From assembly GCA_965247295.1 (NCBI GenBank), contig CBDFGQ010000008.1, positions 806,001-870,000 on the forward strand: a stretch of 64,000 nt of DNA, given 5' to 3'. The stretch comes from CBDFGQ01 sp965247295 (GTDB lineage: Bacteria > Chloroflexota > Dehalococcoidia > Lucifugimonadales > JAGWBF01). The translations under genes were made by a program, and so were the position numbers. This document shows, one piece after another, positions 25,517-34,898 of the stretch (within the stretch, counting starts at the first letter, position 1; each line of letters starts with the position of its first letter). The notes below the pieces were generated by a model. It saw nothing but the letters and a program-made list of their open reading frames with translations, made no database searches and was not told where the DNA came from.

Positions 25517-27603
25517 CGCTTCATTCCCACCCTGGATCCATGCAGGATACCCTGTACGGCGCTATCTGGAAGGGGCTCATAAAAGCGAAACTCCATACTA
25601 TACGTGGCCCTCCCCTGCGTGAGGGACCGGAGGGTCGTGGTATAGGTGAAGGTCTCCGCCAGGGGTATTAGGACCTTGATCGCCTGAATGTCCTCATGCC
25701 CCTCTATACTCTGGATATGGGCCCTCCTGGAACTGAGGTCCCCCAACACGTCTCCCAGGAACTCCCCCGGGGTAACCACCTCCATATCCATCTTCGGTTC
25801 AAGGAGAATCGGTTTCGCCGCCCTAACTCCGTCCCTCAGCGCTATGGACCCGGCAGCCTTGAAGGCCAGCTCCGACGAGTCCACCTGGTGATAGCTGCCA
25901 TCCACAAGGGTCACCTTGACATCCACCAGAGGATAGCCCCCCAGGGGGCCATTCTGCATAGCCTCCTTAACACCAGCCTCAACGGCCGAAACATACTCTC
26001 GGGGAATTACTCCGCCCTGAATGCGGCTTTCGAAGGCATACCCCTCGCCCCTCTCTCTGGGTTCGATCTCCAGCCACACGTGGCCGTACTGTCCCCTTCC
26101 CCCCGTCTGTCGGACGAACCTGCCCTCTCTGCGCACCGCCTCGGTGATGGCCTCCCGGTAGGCGACTTTGGGCGTGCCCACTGACGCTTCAACGTGGAAC
26201 TCCCGCCGTATGCGTTCCACCAGGACTTCCAGATGTAGCTCGCCCATACCGGCGATGAGAGTCTGGCCAGTCTCCGAATTATAGCGAACCTCGAAGGTGG
26301 GGTCCTCCTGGGCCAGCTTCGCCATGGCATCAGACAGCTTGTCCTGGTCGGCCCTGGTCATGGGTTCAACGGCCACGGAAAGGACCGGAGACGGAAAGTG
26401 TGGCGGTTCCAGTATGACCGCGGACTCTTTAGTACAAATCGTGTCGCCGGTGAACGTGCCCTTGAGCCCCACGGCGGCGCAGATGTTACCGGCCGTCGAC
26501 TCCTCGACTTCCACACGGTGATTGGCGTGCATCTGAAGCACTCGGCCCATGCGCTCTCGTAGGTCCCTGGAGGAGTTGAATACCGTAGCCCCGGACATGA
26601 CCTTCCCTGAGTAGACCCTAAGATACACCAGCCGCCCAACGAAGGGGTCGGTGGTCACTTTGAAGGCCAGGGCCGCGAGGGGGCTATCCTCCCGGGGCTC
26701 CCTGATAACCGTCTCTCCAGTCTTGAACAGAACACCCTCCACCGGAGGAATATCTTGCGGTGAGGGTAGGAAATTGATGATAGCGTCCATCAGGGGGTTG
26801 ATGCCCTTGCCGGTGAGGGCACTGCCGCACAGGACGGGCACCAGGCTTTGGGCGATAGTAGCCTTGCGGAGGGCCGCCCGCAGGTCCTGGGCCTCGATCT
26901 CCTCGCCCTCCAGGTACTTGATCATCAGCCCCTCATCGTGCTCGACTATCTTCTCTACCATCGCCTCGCGATATCTGTCAAAGGGTTCCTGAAACTCCGC
27001 AGGTATCGGTACCTCTTCCTGATTCGCCATGTGGTCCTGCTCTTCAAACACCAGGGCCTTCCCCTCCAGCAGGTCTACGACGCCCCGAAACGTGCCGTCT
27101 TCCATCATGGGGAGTTGGACAGGCACCGGATTGGCCTTGAGGCGGTGCCTCATCGTATCAATTGTTCGCTCGAGACTGGCGCCTGCCCTGTCCATCTTGT
27201 TCACGAAGCATACCCTTGGGACGCCGTACCGGTCGGCCTGACGCCATACCGTCTCGGACTGAGGCTGGACCCCGGCAACGGCATCCAGCACTACAATCCC
27301 ACCATCAAGGACCCTGAGACTGCGCTCAACCTCGGCGGTGAAGTCAACGTGCCCCGGCGTGTCAATTATGTTTATACGGTGGCTCTGCCAGAAGCACGTG
27401 GTGGCCGCTGCCGCGATGGTTATGCCCCTCTCGCGCTCCTGTGGCATCCAGTCCATCACCGTCGTGCCTTCGTCCACGCCGCCAATCTTGTGGATGCGGC
27501 CAGCAAGGTAGAGAACCCGCTCTGTAACGGTGGTCTTACCGGCGTCTATGTGCGCGATGAATCCAATATTACGGATGTGTTCTATAGGGAAGTTGTCGTC
27601 CAT
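25513..27603 (-). CDS. fusA: Translation elongation factor G
   Basis: 696 residues, full length. GTPase motifs: G1 AHIDAGKTT, switch I RGITI, G3 DTPGHVDF, G4 NKMD. Domains II to V follow (GQYGHVWLEIEPRERG in domain IV). It drives translocation on the ribosome. It is the canonical copy; a divergent paralogue lies at 51076-53127. Confidence 0.98.
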   Translation of the reverse strand: MDDNFPIEHIRNIGFIAHIDAGKTTVTERVLYLAGRIHKIGGVDEGTTVMDWMPQERERGITIAAAATTCFWQSHRINIIDTPGHVDFTAEVERSLRVLDGGIVVLDAVAGVQPQSETVWRQADRYGVPRVCFVNKMDRAGASLERTIDTMRHRLKANPVPVQLPMMEDGTFRGVVDLLEGKALVFEEQDHMANQEEVPIPAEFQEPFDRYREAMVEKIVEHDEGLMIKYLEGEEIEAQDLRAALRKATIAQSLVPVLCGSALTGKGINPLMDAIINFLPSPQDIPPVEGVLFKTGETVIREPREDSPLAALAFKVTTDPFVGRLVYLRVYSGKVMSGATVFNSSRDLRERMGRVLQMHANHRVEVEESTAGNICAAVGLKGTFTGDTICTKESAVILEPPHFPSPVLSVAVEPMTRADQDKLSDAMAKLAQEDPTFEVRYNSETGQTLIAGMGELHLEVLVERIRREFHVEASVGTPKVAYREAITEAVRREGRFVRQTGGRGQYGHVWLEIEPRERGEGYAFESRIQGGVIPREYVSAVEAGVKEAMQNGPLGGYPLVDVKVTLVDGSYHQVDSSELAFKAAGSIALRDGVRAAKPILLEPKMDMEVVTPGEFLGDVLGDLSSRRAHIQSIEGHEDIQAIKVLIPLAETFTYTTTLRSLTQGRATYSMEFRFYEPLPDSAVQGILHGSRVGMKR

Positions 27604-27642
27604 AGTTCCAGACCTGAAATGCCGAACCTGAATCCCCGCAAC

Positions 27643-28113
27643 CTACCACCTGTAGTGCACGAAGGCCCGGTTGGCATCTGCCATTCGGTGCAGCTCTTCG
27701 CGACGCCTCACTGCCGCTCCCTCGCCCCTCGATGCGTCCATCAGCTCTAGAGCCAGCTTTCGCCTCATGGGCATACCCTTGCGTGCGGCGGCCGACCTGA
27801 TGAGCCATCGGAAGGCCAGCGCCTCGGTACGGTTAGCGCGCAGTTCGGTGGGAATTTGATAAGTGGCGCCACCCACTCTCCTAGGCTTCACCTCCATAAG
27901 AGGTGAGGCGTTTTTTAACGCCTGTTGGAACAGCTCCAGAGGGTCTCTCTTCGCCTCTCGCTCCACCATATCCAGCGCACCGTAGACGATCCTCTGGGCT
28001 ACGGACTTCTTGCCACACTTCATGACCCTGTTGATGAAGCGGGCCAGTTCTACACTGTTGTATCTCGGGTCTGGTGGCACAACCCGCCGCTCAGCCCGTC
28101 TTCTCCTGGACAT
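27643..28113 (-). CDS. rpsG: 30S ribosomal protein S7
   Basis: 156 residues from ATG 28113, giving the usual MSRRRRAERR start; a start four codons upstream is also open. FINRVMKCGKKSVAQRIVY and the C-terminal MADANRAFVHYRW are typical. Confidence 0.97.
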   Translation of the reverse strand: MSRRRRAERRVVPPDPRYNSVELARFINRVMKCGKKSVAQRIVYGALDMVEREAKRDPLELFQQALKNASPLMEVKPRRVGGATYQIPTELRANRTEALAFRWLIRSAAARKGMPMRRKLALELMDASRGEGAAVRRREELHRMADANRAFVHYRW

Positions 28114-28167
28114 GAGTCTCCTCACCCTTAAGCCGGTATATCGGGACAGTTCCTGACGGTAAGACGA

Positions 28168-28602
28168 TTAGCCCCTGGCCGCACCCGCCGCCCTGGGACG
28201 CTGCGATCCGTACTTGCTGCGCCCTCTCCGCCTGTCCGCCACGCCCTCACAGTCCAACGAACCTCTAACCACATGGTAGCGTACGCCGGGCAGGTCCTTT
28301 ACCCTACCACCCCGCAGCAGGACCACCGAGTGCTCCTGGAGGTTGTGTCCCTCGCCCCCGATGTAGGCGGTCACCTCGAACCCGTTGGTCAGACGGACCC
28401 GAGCTATCTTGCGCAACGCGGAGTTGGGCTTCTTGGGGGTCATGGTGCGCACCTGCACACAAACGCCCCGTCGCTGGGGCGCCCCAGGGCCCCACACCAC
28501 CCGGTTTCGCAACGAGTTCTGCAACCAGTGCATGGCCGGAGCCTTGGTCTTACGCTTTTTCGGCTTCCGACCCTTTCTGACCAGCTGGTTTACAGTAGGC
28601 AT
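28168..28602 (-). CDS. rpsL: 30S ribosomal protein S12
   Basis: 144 residues from ATG 28602, five bases after AAAGGAG. MPTVNQLVRKGR, TPKKPNSALRK and GRVKDLPGVRYHVVRG are present, so the lysines mutated in streptomycin resistance are wild type. A roughly 13-residue insertion before GAPQRRGVC is like that of Gram-positive S12. First gene of the superoperon. Confidence 0.98.
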   Translation of the reverse strand: MPTVNQLVRKGRKPKKRKTKAPAMHWLQNSLRNRVVWGPGAPQRRGVCVQVRTMTPKKPNSALRKIARVRLTNGFEVTAYIGGEGHNLQEHSVVLLRGGRVKDLPGVRYHVVRGSLDCEGVADRRRGRSKYGSQRPRAAGAARG

Positions 28603-28636
28603 ACAACTCCTTTCCCAATATAGGGCACGAATAGAT

Positions 28637-28665
28637 ACTTTAACAACTATGCCAACCTCTGTCAA
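28637..28665 (-). promoter_or_regulatory. Promoter of the str-S10-spc-alpha superoperon
   Basis: On the minus strand TTGACA (28660-28665), a 17-base spacer and TAAAGT (28637-28642), about 35 bases before rpsL. I see no other promoter this good inside the 20 kb of ribosomal genes downstream, nor a clear terminator. Confidence 0.8.
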
Positions 28666-28784
28666 CACCGTTCATCGGCCATTCTCGCCCATCTCCAATC
28701 TCCCCTGACCTAAACATTAGTTGGTCACGGAGAAATAGGGCAGGTTACCCGATAGGGGACAAGGCCCCAGGAACGGCAACGTCC

Positions 28785-30437
28785 TCACTCGGGACCGCCG
28801 CCATCCATCCGCCCAGAGGACTCCATTATGCTTTCCCGCAGGGGAATTTCTCTTAGGAAAAAAGTTACGGCGACCGCCACCAGCACTATACCTAGGCCCA
28901 AGAAGAACACGTCCTGCATGGCCATGGCCAGGGCACCTCGAAGGCCCGCCTCCACAGCCAGCACGGCCTCGCTGGCATCTCCCTCTCCCGCCAGCTCCCT
29001 GATGCGCGCCATCGCTCCGGGGTCCATGAGTGCCTGGGGATCCCTCAGCCGTTCCACAATCGGCGCCGACAGCGTATCCAGGCCCTCAGGCGGGGGGGTG
29101 CTGGAAATCCAATGGGCCAGGCGAATCGTCATAAACGAGCCCAGGACGGCCGTGCCCACGGCGCCCCCGATGTTGCGGGAGAACTGAATTGAGGACGTCA
29201 CTACTCCCAACATGTGGTGAGGAAAGGCGTTCTGAACACAGATCATGAACGTGGGCAAGGTAGCGCCCAGTCCCGCACCGGCCATAACCGTGAACCAGAG
29301 GGCATCAGTGCTGGACGAGTGAACATCCAGCCGCGTGAATAGGTACACTCCCAAGGCCAGGAGGGAGACACCACCTATCGCCACAACACGGTAACGACCG
29401 GTCCGGGAGATGATCTGCCCCGCAAGGACGGCCGACACGACCCCGCTAAGCATCATCGGTATAAGGGTCATCCCGGCGTCGGTGGCCGAGGCGCCAGTTA
29501 CCCCCTGAACAAACAGTGGAATGAACATGATGCCGCCGAACATGATTATCGCGGTGAGAAAGGTCACCACCACCGTGACGGCGAAGATCGGATTTGCGAA
29601 CAGGACCCCTGGGATTATCGGCTCGCGGGCCCTCCTCTCCACCAGTAGGAACACGACTCCCATGCCGAAAGACAGCACCAGCAATCCCACGATTTGGGGC
29701 GAGGACCAGGGGAAATCCTTGCCCGCCCAGGTAAGGGCGAGGAGCAGGGGAACAACGCTGCCCACCAGGGTGACCACACCGAGGTAGTCTATACTCGGCC
29801 TTACCTGGGGGTCTCGCACGTTGGCCATACCCATCAGTATCACTACCAGAGCAACCAGGCCCACGGGGAGGTTCACGAAGAATATCCAGCGCCAGCTCAA
29901 ATGGTCAGTGAGGTACCCACCAGCCAGCGGGCCCATGACTACCGCCAGGGCGAACACGGCACCCACCACTCCCATCCACTTGCCACGCTGCGAGGGCGGA
30001 AAGATGTCGCCCATCACCGCGTAGGAGTTGGCGATTATGCTTCCGGCCCCCAGGCCCTGAATGCCCCGAAAGAAGATCAGTTGCAGCATGTTTTGGGCGC
30101 TTCCAGATAGTGCCGAGCCGACCAAAAAGATGGCCACCCCCCCGGCCAGCACCCACTTCCGGCCATACATGTCCGAGAGCTTCCCCATTATGGGGATGCT
30201 AGTGGTCGAGGCCAGCATGTAAGCGCTAAACACCCAGGCGAACTGGTCCAGACCACCCAGGTCGGCCACCACCCTGGGGAGAGCGGTAGCCACGATGGTC
30301 TGGTCCAGGGCCGCGAGCAGCATGGCCAGGAGCATCCCAGAGACACTCACTATGATCCGGCTCCAGGGCAGCTGCGCAAGGCTGACTAGCTGTTCCGAAT
30401 GCTCCCGGCCAGAGATGCTATCTTCGTAATAGGGCAT
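28785..30437 (-). CDS. DHA2-family (EmrB/QacA type) MFS drug-efflux transporter
   Basis: 550 residues with about 14 hydrophobic segments. MFS motif A is GKLSDMYGRK (about 84-93) and the antiporter motif C is VMGPLAGGYL (about 167-176). TM1 has the DHA2-typical LAALDQTIVATALP. It would export drugs or metabolites by proton antiport across the inner membrane. No partner membrane-fusion protein or regulator is adjacent. It ends about 120 bases upstream of the rpsL promoter in the same direction. The substrate cannot be predicted. Confidence 0.93.
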   Translation of the reverse strand: MPYYEDSISGREHSEQLVSLAQLPWSRIIVSVSGMLLAMLLAALDQTIVATALPRVVADLGGLDQFAWVFSAYMLASTTSIPIMGKLSDMYGRKWVLAGGVAIFLVGSALSGSAQNMLQLIFFRGIQGLGAGSIIANSYAVMGDIFPPSQRGKWMGVVGAVFALAVVMGPLAGGYLTDHLSWRWIFFVNLPVGLVALVVILMGMANVRDPQVRPSIDYLGVVTLVGSVVPLLLALTWAGKDFPWSSPQIVGLLVLSFGMGVVFLLVERRAREPIIPGVLFANPIFAVTVVVTFLTAIIMFGGIMFIPLFVQGVTGASATDAGMTLIPMMLSGVVSAVLAGQIISRTGRYRVVAIGGVSLLALGVYLFTRLDVHSSSTDALWFTVMAGAGLGATLPTFMICVQNAFPHHMLGVVTSSIQFSRNIGGAVGTAVLGSFMTIRLAHWISSTPPPEGLDTLSAPIVERLRDPQALMDPGAMARIRELAGEGDASEAVLAVEAGLRGALAMAMQDVFFLGLGIVLVAVAVTFFLREIPLRESIMESSGRMDGGGPE

Positions 30438-31035
30438 CCCTTACTCTATTAAAACTCCCTAGTATCTCCCAGGCACAATCCGACGGAGTCATTTAAGTAC
30501 CGGTATGTGCAAGATTGTCCCCTGCCACACCTTCTCAAAATGACATCCACGCAATTCCTGCCGTAGGACTACCCGCACATGGATTTAGATACCCCAAACG
30601 GACCGCGGGCCTGGCATTAAGTCTCCTACGTCTAAAGCCGGTGGTCAAGGCAATTCCATGCCATTTCCGACCCTACTCCAGATAGCACCGCCCAGCGCAC
30701 CGACACCGCAGAACCCTCAGCCAGTCCTCTTGGCAGGCCCCCCGCTCCAGGCCAGTAGGGATACGTCGGTCTGCGGCGCTTACCCGTTACCTTTCTTATT
30801 ATGCTATCCTACCGGTGTCCGAGGGACGGTCGGCCTGGAACATGCCCGACCGTGATGCGAGCCACCGGTCCATGGCACGGGGGACAAACAGGCGCTCGCG
30901 GAGGGTCTCTAGACCACGTAAATCTGCGAAAGTGAGTGTGGGTCAGTGTCGGCGAGAGACTACGGCTTCACGCGAAGGGATATACGCGGAGGCTCTGGCC
31001 CTGGAGAGGGGGTCGCCAGCGAGCACTTTGATGAG
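30438..31035. other. Intergenic region with no clear gene
   Basis: Upstream region of the MFS gene and of the small plus-strand open frame. Composition does not look coding and no hairpin terminator is evident. An AT-rich stretch near 30793-30810 (CTTATTATGCTATCCT) could hold a -10 element for the small gene, but no -35 matches at proper spacing. Confidence 0.4.
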
Positions 31036-31311
31036 ATGATAGGGAGTATAGAGCTCTACCTATACCGGCACCCCAACAGGAAGATCAGGGGCTACCAGGC
31101 CTTGAAGCTGCACCTGGAATCAGCGGGATGCGAGGTACTTCACGCGCCCAGCGCCCCTACGATGGTGGGACCGGGATACGAAACCATACGCATCACCAAC
31201 AAAGGGGATCAGATACCCGTTCCCCTCTTGAGACGCGCCCACAGCTGGGCGCACCAGCGAAATCTGCTGCACATGTTCTACAAGAAGGGTCCGGCTCCCT
31301 GCGCCGTCTAG
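31036..31311 (+). CDS. Small hypothetical protein
   Basis: 91 residues from ATG 31036; the frame is open further upstream to a GTG at 30946, which would give 121 residues. The protein is basic, with YRHPNRKIRGYQALKLHLE, GYETIRITNKGDQIPV and RAHSWAHQRNLLHMFYKK. I do not recognise the family. The mix of charged and hydrophobic residues looks like a real folded protein, unlike the antisense frames here. It is convergent with phoU, 17 bases away. No strong Shine-Dalgarno sequence is visible at either start. Confidence 0.45.
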   Translation: MIGSIELYLYRHPNRKIRGYQALKLHLESAGCEVLHAPSAPTMVGPGYETIRITNKGDQIPVPLLRRAHSWAHQRNLLHMFYKKGPAPCAV

Positions 31312-31328
31312 ACGCCGGGCAAGCCCAT

Positions 31329-31997
31329 CTAATACTTGGAGACGTTGATCTCCTCCATTTTGCCGGTTACCAGGTAGACCACCCTCTCGGCGATGTTGGT
31401 GGCCCTGTCGGCGAGGCGCTCTAGGTCATGAGAGACCCAGAGGAGATAGGTTGCCCGCTCGATGGTCTTTGGGTCCTGGATCATGTATAGCAGCAACTCA
31501 CGATAGACCTGGTCATACAGGGCATCCACCTCGTCGTCTTCCTTACACACCTGAATGGCGGCAACCGTGTCCCTGTTGACCATGGCCTCCAGGCTGCGGC
31601 GAAGCATGGCGCTGGCTTTCTCGGCCATCCGGGGGATGTCTATGAGGGGCTTCAAAGTCGGCTCGTCGCCCATCAACAGACTGATCCTGGCGATACCCTC
31701 GGCGTAGTCGCCCATGCGTTCAAGCTCCACGGCAATGTGCAGCATGCTCACCAGGATGCGCAGGTCTCGGGCCATAGGCTGCTGGGTGGCGATCAGATCT
31801 ATGCACTGCTCCTCGATGTCAAAGCGTTTACTGTCGATGTAGTCATCGTCCCGGATCACCTGGTCCGATGCCTCCAGATCGCGCCTTATCAGAGCGTCCA
31901 GGGCCCTGGCGAGTGACTTCTCCACCATGCCGCCCAACACCATCACCTCGTCCTGGAGCATCCTTAGCTGCCGGTCCAATCCCGCTCTTACTCGCAT
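31329..31997 (-). CDS. phoU: Phosphate uptake regulator PhoU
   Basis: 222 residues, two PhoU helical repeats. The metal-binding ExxxD-type motifs are visible as ELERMGDYAEGIAR and DLERLADRATNIAER. It is a peripheral cytoplasmic protein that links the Pst transporter to the PhoR kinase and restrains uptake. ATG 31997 is preceded by GGGAGGGGG. About 130 bases separate it from pstB in the same operon. No phoR/phoB genes are in the window. Confidence 0.96.
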   Translation of the reverse strand: MRVRAGLDRQLRMLQDEVMVLGGMVEKSLARALDALIRRDLEASDQVIRDDDYIDSKRFDIEEQCIDLIATQQPMARDLRILVSMLHIAVELERMGDYAEGIARISLLMGDEPTLKPLIDIPRMAEKASAMLRRSLEAMVNRDTVAAIQVCKEDDEVDALYDQVYRELLLYMIQDPKTIERATYLLWVSHDLERLADRATNIAERVVYLVTGKMEEINVSKY

Positions 31998-32127
31998 GCT
32001 CCCCCTCCCTTATTCGCCCGTTATGTTCGGCGAAGCCCTAACCTAGCGGTGGTAGTCCCACCCTCTACCCCCAGCGTGTGCCGTCCGCAGGCCGTTGACT
32101 GGGGGCCGGGCCTGACAATGGCGCCCT

Positions 32128-32964
32128 CTAGCCAAAGCGACCCGTGATGTACGCTTCAGTCCGTTCGTCACTCGGATTGGTAAACAGCTGGCGAGTGTTT
32201 CCATGCTCTACCAGGTACCCCGCACCCTCCGGGCCAACGGTCAAAAAGGCCGTCTCGTCCGATACTCGGGCGGCCTGCTGCATGTTGTGCGTTACGATAA
32301 CGATAGTGTACTCAGCGGTAAGGGACCGTATCAGGTCCTCTATGGCTAGCGTCGCTATGGGGTCGAGGGAAGAGCAGGGCTCGTCCATAAGGATAACCTC
32401 GGGGTTCACCGCCAGGGCCCTTGCTATGCATAGCCGTTGCTGCTGGCCGCCGGACAGAGTCAGGGCGTTGGTCTTCAACCGGTCCTTTACCTCATCCCAC
32501 AGGGCCGCTTGCTTGAGGGACCGCGTCACCAGCTCATTCAAGTCGCCTTCGTACCCATTAATGCGGAGCCCAAAGGCCGCATTATCGTACACAGACTTTG
32601 GAAAGGGGTTGGGCCGCTGGAACACCATCCCGATGCGGTACCTTATCTCCGTTGCGTCCACATCCGGGGCGTACAGGTTTACGTCGTTGAACAGCACCTT
32701 GCCTTCCACCCGGGCGTCGGGGATCAGGTCGTTCATCCGGTTGAAACAGCGCAACAGCGTGCTTTTCCCGCATCCCGATGGTCCGATGATTGCCGTTACC
32801 CGATGGGAGGGAATGTTCAAGTTGATGTCCCTCAGGGCAAGGACGTTTCCATATCGGACGTGAACGCCTATCGTCTGTAGCTTGATGGGCTCGCCCTCGA
32901 CCTCCCTGGTGGGGAGCTCCGGCGGCTCCCGGCGGTCTACGGCGATCTTGATCTGGGTGTCCAA
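32128..32964 (-). CDS. pstB: Phosphate ABC transporter ATP-binding protein
   Basis: 278 residues from a TTG start behind AGGAGAG. It has Walker A GPSGCGKST, the Q-loop in GMVFQRPNPFPKSVYDN, signature LSGGQQQR and Walker B VILMDEPCSSLDP, all typical of PstB. It powers phosphate import through PstA and PstC. Confidence 0.97.
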   Translation of the reverse strand: MDTQIKIAVDRREPPELPTREVEGEPIKLQTIGVHVRYGNVLALRDINLNIPSHRVTAIIGPSGCGKSTLLRCFNRMNDLIPDARVEGKVLFNDVNLYAPDVDATEIRYRIGMVFQRPNPFPKSVYDNAAFGLRINGYEGDLNELVTRSLKQAALWDEVKDRLKTNALTLSGGQQQRLCIARALAVNPEVILMDEPCSSLDPIATLAIEDLIRSLTAEYTIVIVTHNMQQAARVSDETAFLTVGPEGAGYLVEHGNTRQLFTNPSDERTEAYITGRFG

Positions 32965-33000
32965 CGCTCTCCTTCGTGTAGGAGCGAGGCACGCCTCGCC

Positions 33001-33915
33001 CTAGCCTTCAGACCTCCTCTGAAATCTGTTACGCAGGTATATGGCACCGGCATTCATGGCCAGCAGCACCGCCAGCAACACAATGATACCAGCCGCGGCG
33101 ATTTCACGGAACTCCTCCTGAGGTCTGGAGGTCCAGTTGAAGATCTGTATGGGCAGGGCGGTGAATGGGTCCATGGGGCTGGAAGGCGAGAACGCTATGT
33201 AGGACAGTGCCCCCACCATTATCAGCGGCGCCGTCTCGCCGATGCCACGGGAGAGGGCCAGTATGGCGCCGGTGAGAACGCCCGGGAATGCCTGGGAAAG
33301 CACCACGTGCCAGATAGTCTGCCAGCGCGTTGCCCCCAGAGCATATGAGGACTGCCGTAAGGAAAGGGGGACGGCGCGCAGGGCCTCCTGGGCCGTGATG
33401 ATTATGATGGGCATGATCAGCAGGCTCATTGTCAGGGACCCCGAAATGATGCTGCGCTCCAGGGCCAGCGCCCGCACAAAGACGGCCAGTCCCAGGATGC
33501 CGTACACGATGGATGGGACCCCGGCCAGGTTGGTAATGTTGATCTGAATCAGCCTGGTCACCCAGTGGCGCGGGGCGTACTCCTCCAGATATATAGCAGC
33601 ACCCATCCCAACGGGAAAGGAAAACAGGGCCGTGAAGGCCATCATCCAGAAGGTGCCAAGGATGGCCACCTTGATCCCAGCCTGGTCGGCGAACCGGGAC
33701 GGCACGCTGGTAAAGAACTGGGGAAATCCCCTGAACAGAGAGCCTCCCCCGTCGGCAAGGACCGTACCCAGAAGGACGAGAAGCACCACGATGCCAACCA
33801 TAGTGGCGGCCAAGGACAGGCCATGGAAGGAGTTTGCGCGGAGCCTGCGACCGAACCTTCCCCCCTTCGGCCGGGAGGCCTCACCGAAGACCTGTCTTAG
33901 ACGCTCTAGGTCCAT
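33001..33915 (-). CDS. pstA: Phosphate ABC transporter permease PstA
   Basis: 304 residues, about six membrane segments. The permease EAA-type loop is near SLRQSSYALGATRWQTIWHV. GVPSIVYGILGL is a Pst permease hallmark. The start shares a base with the pstC stop (TAATG). Confidence 0.96.
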   Translation of the reverse strand: MDLERLRQVFGEASRPKGGRFGRRLRANSFHGLSLAATMVGIVVLLVLLGTVLADGGGSLFRGFPQFFTSVPSRFADQAGIKVAILGTFWMMAFTALFSFPVGMGAAIYLEEYAPRHWVTRLIQINITNLAGVPSIVYGILGLAVFVRALALERSIISGSLTMSLLIMPIIIITAQEALRAVPLSLRQSSYALGATRWQTIWHVVLSQAFPGVLTGAILALSRGIGETAPLIMVGALSYIAFSPSSPMDPFTALPIQIFNWTSRPQEEFREIAAAGIIVLLAVLLAMNAGAIYLRNRFQRRSEG

Positions 33916-34895
33916 TAATAGGCCGTCCTGAACCTGCGCACCACGTAGTGTGCCAGGAGAGTCATGGCAAAGGTCATGACGAACAAGGTCATACCCACCG
34001 CAAATATAGTGCGGTACTCGGTACTACCCTGGGGGGTATCCCCGAGGCTTACCTGCACGATGTAGGCCGTCATCGTCTGAATGCCCTCGAAGGGATTCCC
34101 GGTGAGATTAGGGGTGGCGCCCGCCGCCAGGGTAACGATCATGGTCTCACCGATGGCCCTGGATATCGCCAGGATGAAGGACGCCACGATGCCCGAAAGG
34201 GCGGCGGGTACCACCACCCGCGTAGCCGTCTCGAAGCGGTTGGCTCCCAGGGCGTAGGCGGCCTCCCGCAGAGAGCGAGGGACCGCGATCATGGCATCTT
34301 CGCTCAGGGAGGACACCATGGGAATGATCATGATACCCATTACCAGGGCGGCGCTGGCGGCGTTGAATACGTCCGCACCGGGGTGTATCACACGGATCAA
34401 TGGGGTGACGAAGGTCAGGGCAAAGTAACCATAGACCACCGTCGGTATGCCCGCCAGCACCTCCAGGATGGGCTTGACCACCCGGCGGAGGCGATCGGGG
34501 GCGTACTCACTGAGGTATATGGCCGTCGCCAGCCCCACGGGAAGGGCCACGAGGCAGGCGCCGGCAGTGACCAGCAGGGTGCCGCCGACAAGGGGGAGGA
34601 TGCCGAAATGCCGGGGCACGAAGAGGGGCGCCCATTTGGTATCGGTGAAGAAATCTCCGGCGGGTACTTCCTTGAAGAAATTCACCGTCTCCGTGGACAG
34701 TATGACAATTATTCCGACGGTAGTGCCCACGGAAATGAGGCCGCACAAGAGCAGAAGACCATGGATGGCGCCCTCTCCTAGCCTTCGCCTCGCCCGGCTT
34801 CGGGCCAGGCTGTAGCCCTGGAGTGCCCGACCCGCCGGCGGCCCTTCCGCACCACCACCTCGGGGCGGGTCGGGCACTCGGCTCTGGTGCTCCAT
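33915..34895 (-). CDS. pstC: Phosphate ABC transporter permease PstC
   Basis: 326 residues. A proline/glycine-rich cytoplasmic N-terminus of about 45 residues precedes six membrane segments. It has VLAGIPTVVYGYFAL and SLREAAYALGANRFETATRV. It pairs with PstA to form the channel and starts 3 bases after pstS. Confidence 0.96.
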   Translation of the reverse strand: MEHQSRVPDPPRGGGAEGPPAGRALQGYSLARSRARRRLGEGAIHGLLLLCGLISVGTTVGIIVILSTETVNFFKEVPAGDFFTDTKWAPLFVPRHFGILPLVGGTLLVTAGACLVALPVGLATAIYLSEYAPDRLRRVVKPILEVLAGIPTVVYGYFALTFVTPLIRVIHPGADVFNAASAALVMGIMIIPMVSSLSEDAMIAVPRSLREAAYALGANRFETATRVVVPAALSGIVASFILAISRAIGETMIVTLAAGATPNLTGNPFEGIQTMTAYIVQVSLGDTPQGSTEYRTIFAVGMTLFVMTFAMTLLAHYVVRRFRTAY

Positions 34896-34898
34896 AAG

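Noticed and set aside
28412..28602. S12 insertion as a novelty
   Set aside because: A roughly 13-residue insertion before the GAPQRRGVC segment is normal in Gram-positive-type S12 proteins.
30815..31039. Arg/Ser-rich 74-codon frame upstream of the small hypothetical gene
   Set aside because: Composition typical of a shadow frame; no start signal and it overlaps the better candidate.
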